The notes under the pieces are model-generated. The model was not told the DNA's origin. It searched no databases and saw only the letters and a program-made list of their open reading frames with translations. A program made the translations under genes and the position numbers. Source: Candidatus Colwelliibacteriota bacterium (GTDB lineage Bacteria; Patescibacteriota; Minisyncoccia; UBA6257; Colwellbacteraceae). Taken from it: a DNA stretch of 10,548 nt. This document shows, in pieces, positions 5,999 through 10,548 of this stretch. Numbering within the stretch: position 1 is the stretch's first letter; each line of letters starts with the position of its first letter. The stretch covers positions 1 through 10,548 of the forward strand of contig JACOTQ010000019.1 of assembly GCA_016178255.1 (NCBI GenBank), in the 5' to 3' direction.

Positions 5999-6367
5999 AT
6001 GAAACTAATAATTTTAAAAAATCATTTAAAAGCCGGCTTGGACGCTGTGGGCCGCGCAACTTCCACGAATTTAAATTTGCCGGTATTGGGAAACGTTCTT
6101 ATAAAAACCCTGAATAACCAGATAAAAATATCAGCCACCAATCTCGAATTGGCAGTAACGAAAACTGTCTATGGAAAAATCATTGAGGACGGTAGCATCA
6201 CCGTTCCTTTCGGAGTTTTATCTAACATTGTGGGCAACTTAGCAAGCGAGAGAATTAATATCGAGGTCAAACAAAGGGTTTTAACAATAAAGACTAGAAA
6301 AAGTTATGGTGGCCGCCGGCTTCTCCGATTTAAGACCGGAAATAAGCGGAATCCTCATAAGCGCTGA
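5999..6367 (+). CDS. dnaN: DNA polymerase III sliding clamp (beta), N-terminal part of a broken dnaN
   Basis: The beta clamp is a ring that holds DNA polymerase III on its template. Residues 1-99 match clamp domain 1: MKLIILKNHLKAGLDAVGRA, NLNLPVLGNVLI, the ISATNLELAV strand, SITVPFGVL, and NIEVKQRVLTIKT. After T99 (codon 6293-6295) the frame enters 23 unrelated basic residues and stops at 6367. The expected stretch of roughly 35-40 residues, which includes the conserved FPxxP-type loop and the start of domain 2, is missing. The clamp resumes one frame over at about 6291. The gene follows dnaA, as usual. Since dnaN is normally essential and single-copy, an assembly or sequencing loss of about 105-120 bases is the likeliest cause. 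Confidence 0.85.
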   Translation: MKLIILKNHLKAGLDAVGRATSTNLNLPVLGNVLIKTLNNQIKISATNLELAVTKTVYGKIIEDGSITVPFGVLSNIVGNLASERINIEVKQRVLTIKTRKSYGGRRLLRFKTGNKRNPHKR

Positions 6368-6989
6368 ACCTTCGGTTCTCAAAATGGCCGCAACCGACAC
6401 CTTCAGGCTCGCGGAAACTAAAATTCCAGGGGCGCAAATCAAGAACAGTTTTAAGCAGGGCTTTAAAGTCATAGTTCCTCTTAAAACAGTTCAGGAATTA
6501 GTGAAGATTGTATCAAACGACGAAATGGTTACAATCTACCTGGAAAACAATCAAATTCTTTTTAAGACGCAGGACGTAGAAATTGTCTCAAGGCTTATTG
6601 ATGGGAACTTCCCCGATTATGAAGCAATTATCCCCAAAGAAATTGGCATAGAGATTTCAGTAAACCGCGAAGAGTTCATCAATGCCATCAAACTTATAGG
6701 GTCTTTTGCCTCTAAGGTGAGCGACGTTAAGTTAAAGACGAGAGATAAGAAAATCGTAGAGGTCTATTCGAACGACAGTTCCTTAGGGGAAAACAACTAC
6801 CTCATGCCGGCAAAAATAAGCGGCGGCGACGTAGAACTAACTTTTAATTGGCGGTACTTGCTTGATGGAGTTAAGGTGGGGGCGGGGGATCAGGTGCTGA
6901 TGGGCATTAACGGAGATGCCAAGCCGGCACTCATTAAGACGCCCGAAGATACATCCTACTTCTACATACTAATGCCCGTTAAGCAATAA
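6306..6989 (+). CDS. dnaN: DNA polymerase III sliding clamp (beta), domains 2-3 of a broken dnaN
   Basis: This frame carries the rest of the beta clamp. Similarity begins slightly upstream of the ATG, with LEKV at 6294-6305, and continues MVAAGFSDLRPEISGILISA (domain 2). Landmarks are AATDTFRLAETKI, VIVPLKTVQELVKI, the conserved SRLIDGNFPDYEAIIPK strand-loop, and the C-terminal FYILMPVKQ, matching the usual YVLMPMR-type end that forms part of the partner-binding pocket. The ATG at 6306 is an internal methionine rather than a true start. The piece belongs to the gene starting at 5999; the deletion between them is 2 modulo 3 in length. Its stop is 15 bases from the convergent stop of the penicillin-binding protein gene, with no obvious terminator between. 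Confidence 0.88.
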   Translation: MVAAGFSDLRPEISGILISAEPSVLKMAATDTFRLAETKIPGAQIKNSFKQGFKVIVPLKTVQELVKIVSNDEMVTIYLENNQILFKTQDVEIVSRLIDGNFPDYEAIIPKEIGIEISVNREEFINAIKLIGSFASKVSDVKLKTRDKKIVEVYSNDSSLGENNYLMPAKISGGDVELTFNWRYLLDGVKVGAGDQVLMGINGDAKPALIKTPEDTSYFYILMPVKQ

Positions 6990-7004
6990 ATAATAAAGCA
7001 GAAG

Positions 7005-9428
7005 TTACCTTCTAAATATTATAATTTCCCTAGTTGACTTGGAGCCGTCAGAATCCACAGCCCTAATGACAAGAAGGTTTTGTATCTCTATCTTGGATGG
7101 GATAATCACCGATTTGTATTCATAGCTATCTCCGAAGCTGCCAACCCGACTGTCAACAAGCTCATTATTGAAGTAAGCCTCAATCTTAGTTATTTGGGAT
7201 TTGGAGCTGATTAAAGTATCAATATTTAAATTATCAGACATATAATCTCCGTTATTAGGAGAATTTAATTTTATTTGGATATCTCCGGCTTGGGGGACTG
7301 GATTGTTATCTATAATAGGAATATCAAGACTTAGCCTGAACCTGTTTAAATCAACGGTGTTTTTGCTCAACCAATATTTTACACCCTCTTCCCAGTTATT
7401 GAATTGCGGGTCATTAACCCTTCCTAAATAATACAAGATGTCATGGAACTCTCCTTGAACCAAATCCCCTCTTATGGCCGGATTAGAGCTTGTTATCGCG
7501 TCAGGCTTTGGGAATGTGCTTAAAGGAACGCCCTCTAAGGCTTTCGTCATAAAGTTGTGCCACAAAGGAACGGCCGCTAAAACGCTGCCGCCCTTACTTG
7601 TTAATGGTTCACGATTATTATTACCAACCCACACGCCCGCGACAAGATTCGGCGTATAACCTACGGTCCAGGCGTCTCTGTAATCGTTAGTCGTGCCGGT
7701 CTTCAGCGCGACCTGGTGTCCTGGGACCTGGGTCAGTTTCAAGCTAGACGAGTAAAGCGGAGCCCGAAGCTCGACATCGGACAATACATCATTTATGAGT
7801 CTTGCGTAATTCGGTTCGACAACTTTCTTATCTTCGTATTTAAACTCTTCCAAAACACCATCATTATTGCTCTCAACTTTGAGAATAACAGCCTCCTGTG
7901 GTCTAACTCCATCTCTAGCAACGACTGAGTAGGCTCTTACAAGCTCAATCAACTTTACCTCTCCGCCTCCCAAGACCAGCGACAGCCCAAATCTACTTTT
8001 ATCGTTTAAAGTTGTAATTCCAAAGTCGCTTAACGTTTCCAAAACCCTGTCTAAACCGGACAGATAAAGAGCCTTAACGGCTGGAACGTTAATTGATTGA
8101 GCCAAGGCGCTGCTTATTTTTATGGGGCCCCTGAAGGCGCCGTCGAAGTTTTCCGGATGATAGCATTTCTGATTTTCGTTTCTGAAATCAACCACAGGCG
8201 GACACTCCGTTAAGCCAACGGAAAATTCAGTTGGGGTGTCCCACAAGATTGTTTCCGGCGCGAACCCTTGCTCGAATAGGGTCAGGTAAACAAATGGTTT
8301 CAACGCCGAGCCTGGTTGTCTTAATCCTTGAGTAGCTACGCTGAAGTTACCTTCAAATTTACAGTTTTTCCCGGGCGTACATCCTTTAGGCAGCGGCTCC
8401 GCGAAGTAATCTTTAGAACCTACCAACGCTAAAATCTGGCCCGTTGTCGGGTCTTCAGCGACCAATGCCCCATTTTCGCCTCCGTACAATTCGCTGTTGC
8501 GCCTTACCCCATCCTTAATAGCCTGTTCTGCGGTTTGTTGTAGGCTCCAATCCAAGGTAGTCGTTATCCTCAAGCCCCCGGCCTCAAGTAGGTCGGAACC
8601 ATATTTTTTTGTTAGGTAATCCTGGACATACAATACGAAGTGCGGGGCCTTTATGCCAGAAATTGGTCGGGGCGCGACCTTAGGCGCTACCTGCGCGCTT
8701 AATGATTGCTCTTCGTCTATGTATCCTAACTCCCTCATCCTTCTTAGAATGAATCTTCTCCTATCCTCAAGTTCGCTTATATGGCTGCCCCAAGGGGAAT
8801 AGTAACTCGGGGCTTTCGGGAGAGACGCAAGCAATGCGGCCTCCCCTAAGGTAATCTCCTTGGCGTGTTTATTAAAATATGTCTGCGCGGCCGCTTCGAT
8901 GCCGTAAGCATTAGAACCGTATGGCACCTGATTAAGATAGAGGTCTAATATCTCGTCTTTTGAGTATCTTTGTTCCAATCTCGAAGCTAAGACCAATTCT
9001 TTGATTTTTCGCGATATCGTCTTTTCCGAACTAAGGAAAGCGGTCTTGGCTAATTGTTGCGTTATTGTGGAGCCCCCTTCCGCAAAGCGCCCCTTTAACA
9101 GGTTCGTGGTTAAGGCTCTCAAGATTCCACGCCAGTCAAAAGCAGGATGGCTGTAAAAAGCATCATCTTCCACGCTTATGGTGGCATACTTTATAAAATC
9201 TAATATGTCTTCTGGCGGTATTATGGTTCTTTTTTCCTCGCCATGTATTTCGTACAAAAGAACCTGCCCGGTGCGGTCGTAAATTTTAGTAGATTCTATT
9301 ACTTTCCTGTTGGCTATTTCTTCGGGATTAGGGAGGTTGTATGTTGTGTAGAAAAGGGAGACGGCTCCAAAGAGCGCAAGCCCTACTATTATAAAAATGA
9401 CTTTAGATGGTTTCTTGAGCCAAGACAT
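7005..9428 (-). CDS. Class A penicillin-binding protein (PBP1A-type transglycosylase/transpeptidase)
   Basis: This 807-residue enzyme polymerises lipid II into glycan strands and cross-links the peptides outside the membrane. A short cytoplasmic start is followed by a membrane anchor (about 9-28). The GT51 glycosyltransferase domain (about 55-225) has EDDAFYSHP with catalytic E87, GGSTITQQLAK (118-128), RKIKEL (140-145, E144) and DEILDLYLNQVPYG (158-171). The transpeptidase domain (about 315-640) has S374-A-L-K377, S445-I-N447 and K576-T-G-T579. A C-terminal beta-rich, Ig-like extension follows from about 710, probably for wall or partner contacts. Four cysteines (C350, C356, C409, C422) lie in the exported transpeptidase region and might form disulphides. 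All catalytic motifs are intact. It is preceded by a TATAAT at 9440-9445 and separated from the upstream gene by a terminator, so it is likely transcribed alone. Confidence 0.95.
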   Translation of the reverse strand: MSWLKKPSKVIFIIVGLALFGAVSLFYTTYNLPNPEEIANRKVIESTKIYDRTGQVLLYEIHGEEKRTIIPPEDILDFIKYATISVEDDAFYSHPAFDWRGILRALTTNLLKGRFAEGGSTITQQLAKTAFLSSEKTISRKIKELVLASRLEQRYSKDEILDLYLNQVPYGSNAYGIEAAAQTYFNKHAKEITLGEAALLASLPKAPSYYSPWGSHISELEDRRRFILRRMRELGYIDEEQSLSAQVAPKVAPRPISGIKAPHFVLYVQDYLTKKYGSDLLEAGGLRITTTLDWSLQQTAEQAIKDGVRRNSELYGGENGALVAEDPTTGQILALVGSKDYFAEPLPKGCTPGKNCKFEGNFSVATQGLRQPGSALKPFVYLTLFEQGFAPETILWDTPTEFSVGLTECPPVVDFRNENQKCYHPENFDGAFRGPIKISSALAQSINVPAVKALYLSGLDRVLETLSDFGITTLNDKSRFGLSLVLGGGEVKLIELVRAYSVVARDGVRPQEAVILKVESNNDGVLEEFKYEDKKVVEPNYARLINDVLSDVELRAPLYSSSLKLTQVPGHQVALKTGTTNDYRDAWTVGYTPNLVAGVWVGNNNREPLTSKGGSVLAAVPLWHNFMTKALEGVPLSTFPKPDAITSSNPAIRGDLVQGEFHDILYYLGRVNDPQFNNWEEGVKYWLSKNTVDLNRFRLSLDIPIIDNNPVPQAGDIQIKLNSPNNGDYMSDNLNIDTLISSKSQITKIEAYFNNELVDSRVGSFGDSYEYKSVIIPSKIEIQNLLVIRAVDSDGSKSTREIIIFRR

Positions 9429-9439
9429 CTTGTTTTAAG

Positions 9440-9445
9440 ATTATA
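9440..9445 (-). promoter_or_regulatory. -10 box of the class A PBP gene
   Basis: A perfect TATAAT on the minus strand ends 11 bases before the ATG at 9428, predicting an untranslated leader of only about 4-5 bases and no Shine-Dalgarno. No convincing -35 lies 15-18 bases upstream, where the terminator tail ends. Confidence 0.45.
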
Positions 9446-9466
9446 ATTTTCATAGTTTTAATGCGA

Positions 9467-9488
9467 GAGCGGCAAAACAAAACCGCTC
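9467..9488. repeat. Small hairpin GAGCGG-(10)-CCGCTC sharing an arm with the terminator
   Basis: The 6-base arms at 9467-9472 and 9483-9488 are perfect complements around a 10-base A-rich loop. The second arm is also one side of the terminator stem (9483-9489 with 9525-9531). The two hairpins therefore cannot form together. Confidence 0.5.
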
Positions 9489-9542
9489 CCCCGGTGAATA
9501 AAGTAAGTAATTCGACCAATTGGAGGAGCGGTCTTGTTCGCC
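9471..9542 (-). terminator. Intrinsic terminator downstream of the acidic-protein gene
   Basis: On the minus strand the arms read GGCGAACAAGACCGCTCC (9542-9525) and GGAGCGGTTTTGTTTTGCC (9489-9471). The 7-base GC core CCGCTCC/GGAGCGG is followed by TTTTGTTTT. The 35-base loop folds further: GGTCGAAT pairs with ATTCACC around one bulged base (9493-9499 with 9510-9517). The structure begins 15 bases after the stop at 9558 and ends before the PBP promoter, so it separates the two transcripts. The A-rich flank could give weaker function on the plus strand. Confidence 0.7.
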
Positions 9543-9557
9543 AGATAGCCCGGTTAT

Positions 9558-9701
9558 TTAGGATTCTTCGTCATCGTCCGAAGGCTTGTCGTCTTCGTCA
9601 TCGTCCTCCTCATCGTCTTTCGTGTCATCGTTTTCTTCTGTTTCGTCCATCAATTCATCGTCATCCATTGAAAGAAGATTTGGCTTGATTTCTTTTACCA
9701 T
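9558..9701 (-). CDS. Small, very acidic protein of unknown function
   Basis: I do not recognise this protein. From the ATG at 9701 it has 47 residues: a short basic/hydrophobic beginning (MVKEIKPNLLSM), then a low-complexity acidic tail made almost only of Asp and Glu with a few Lys, Ser and Thr, ending KPSDDDEES. A GTG at 9722 would add VAKVKIL and is preceded by AAAAAGG only two bases away, so the start is uncertain. The in-frame TTG at 9773 is excluded because it lies in the -35 box. The gene has a near-consensus promoter and its own terminator, which argues that it is real, monocistronic and well expressed. Acidic tails of this kind occur in nucleic-acid mimics, chaperone-like and polymerase-associated proteins, but no assignment is possible. 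Confidence 0.6.
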   Translation of the reverse strand: MVKEIKPNLLSMDDDELMDETEENDDTKDDEEDDDEDDKPSDDDEES

Positions 9702-9745
9702 GAGTATTTTTACTTTAGCCACGACCTTTTTGTATTTACAACGCA

Positions 9746-9773
9746 AGTATATATAAAGATTTAGATGTGTCAA
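9746..9773 (-). promoter_or_regulatory. Strong sigma70-type promoter of the acidic-protein gene
   Basis: A perfect TTGACA (9768-9773), a 16-base spacer and TATACT (9746-9751, five of six to consensus) lie on the minus strand. The expected transcription start is near 9739. The next 49 bases back to ruvC (9774-9822) hold no feature I can identify. Confidence 0.75.
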
Positions 9774-9822
9774 CCCCTAATTTGTTTATAAAAAGCAATC
9801 TCCATGAAACACCCAGAGTTTA

Positions 9823-10302
9823 CTAATCTATTTTTTCGAACGATGTCCTAATAGCAACAGCTAACGCGTCGGCTGCGTCATCAGGGCCGTTTACCTCTCT
9901 TAATCCAAGCGTCAAGCAAACGAATTTAGCAACGGTTCTTTTATCGCTACGACCATTTCCGGTAACAAAAGATTTTATATTAGTCGGGTCGAACTCCATC
10001 GCATCTACTTTATGGCGGTTCAAAGACAATATTATAACGCCTCTCGCTTGAGCTACCGCTATCGCAGTCTTTTTGTTTTTTGAAAAGTATAACTTTTCAA
10101 CTCCGGCAATGCGCGGCCTGTATTTTTTAATTACACCCGTCAATTTCTTATCGAGTTCAACTAAGCCCTCTTGCCCGCCGTGGGTTTCTATTACGCCGTA
10201 GCTTAATAGTTTTAGTCGCTTACCTTTTTCTATCACGCCATAGCCTGTTCTTGTGGTTCCGGGGTCAATGCCTAATATGGTCACTTTAGTTGTGATAAAC
10301 AT
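9823..10302 (-). CDS. ruvC: Holliday junction resolvase RuvC
   Basis: RuvC is the endonuclease that cuts four-way recombination junctions delivered by RuvAB. From the ATG at 10302 the product has 159 residues. The four acidic metal ligands are in place: LGIDPGTTRTGYGVI (10-24, D13), GVEKLYFSKN (67-76, E69) and DDAADALAVA (141-150, D142 and D145). The conserved KSFVTGNGRSDK region (110-121) is also present. Length is close to the usual 160-175. The ATG overlaps the end of yebC by 17 bases. A GTG at 10284, one base after the yebC stop, would give the compact start M-TILGIDPG and is an equally reasonable choice. The yebC-ruvC order is common in bacteria. The gene ends in TAG. Confidence 0.94.
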   Translation of the reverse strand: MFITTKVTILGIDPGTTRTGYGVIEKGKRLKLLSYGVIETHGGQEGLVELDKKLTGVIKKYRPRIAGVEKLYFSKNKKTAIAVAQARGVIILSLNRHKVDAMEFDPTNIKSFVTGNGRSDKRTVAKFVCLTLGLREVNGPDDAADALAVAIRTSFEKID

Positions 10303-10548
10303 TTTGGACGTCATCGTGTTGACTGACCTCGTCAATCAACTTTCTTAAGCCGCCAATGTCTTCGGGCGTTTTTTCTTGATTGAATTTTGGCTGCCATGGT
10401 AATTCGGAATTTTTCTCAAAAACCCAGAGAACGCTCCCGGGCTCCGCGAATTTCCCACGAGCCTCATTCAATATATTCTTTATCTCGCTGATTGTCCTGT
10501 TTCTATTGTCGGTGATTGCCTCAATTATTATCGCCGTGCCTCCGGGGC
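10286..10548 (-). CDS. yebC: YebC/PmpR (TACO1-like) family protein, C-terminal part
   Basis: The gene is cut by the window edge; 86 residues are visible. PGGTAIIIEAITDNRNRTIS is the conserved domain 2 motif of YebC, a family with reported roles in transcription control and in helping ribosomes through difficult peptides. It continues FAEPGSVLWVFEKN and ends with KLIDEVSQHDDVQNVYHN, the usual C-terminal helix and strand. Between the two, canonical YebC has about 100 residues forming the last ferredoxin-like domain, but here only about 25 (including WQPKFNQEKTPEDIGG) are present, with the frame kept. This may be a lineage-specific short YebC or an in-frame loss. The stop overlaps the ruvC start, so the two genes are co-transcribed. 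Confidence 0.88.
   Translation of the reverse strand, partial: PGGTAIIIEAITDNRNRTISEIKNILNEARGKFAEPGSVLWVFEKNSELPWQPKFNQEKTPEDIGGLRKLIDEVSQHDDVQNVYHN

Noticed and set aside
6285..6310. Programmed ribosomal frameshift in dnaN at the A-run near 6298-6302
   Set aside because: Changing frame would join the two parts but still leave a gap of 35-40 conserved residues, so a deletion is required.
9461..9688. Plus-strand open frame of 75 codons rich in Arg and His
   Set aside because: It is the antisense of the acidic Asp/Glu tail and the terminator; the composition is explained by the other strand.

Overview
This window looks like a chromosomal replication-origin neighbourhood from a Candidate Phyla Radiation (Patescibacteria, possibly Parcubacteria-like) bacterium. 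The reasons are the classic rpmH-rnpA-yidC-jag / dnaA / dnaN arrangement, a VirB4-like ATPase followed by a two-helix pilin-like protein of the kind common in these genomes, a Jag without its N-terminal domain and with a degenerate KH loop, an apparently short YebC, and almost no Shine-Dalgarno sequences. The lineage is inferred from gene content only. No 16S rRNA or other phylogenetic marker was compared.

Layout. 1-147: the tail of an unrecognised gene. 191-2370: a VirB4-like secretion ATPase interrupted by an out-of-frame internal deletion. 2385-2693: a pilin-like membrane protein. 2694-4297 (minus strand): the tightly overlapping operon rpmH-rnpA-yidC-jag. 4298-4439: a divergent promoter region with a perfect DnaA box. 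4440-5804: dnaA. 5805-5998: an AT-rich spacer with three near-consensus DnaA boxes (candidate oriC). 5999-6989: dnaN, also split by an out-of-frame internal deletion. 7005-9428 (minus): a class A penicillin-binding protein. 9467-9542: a structured terminator. 9558-9701 (minus): a very acidic small protein with its own strong promoter. 9823-10548 (minus): ruvC and the end of yebC, overlapping.

How the genes work together. DnaA and DnaN start and sustain replication. RpmH, RnpA and YidC cover a ribosomal protein, tRNA 5' maturation and membrane protein insertion. Jag is an RNA-binding partner usually found beside YidC. RuvC resolves recombination junctions, and its neighbour YebC is a translation or transcription factor family. 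The penicillin-binding protein builds peptidoglycan. VirB4 and the pilin suggest a type IV secretion or pilus-like machine.

The points most worth checking are two. First, both virB4 (loss of the Walker B segment) and the normally essential dnaN carry out-of-frame internal deletions, so the window either has assembly collapses or real lesions. Second, several genes have a -10 box only 6-8 bases before the start codon, which predicts leaderless mRNAs. I found no clearly new multi-gene system, CRISPR array, insertion sequence, tRNA or rRNA.
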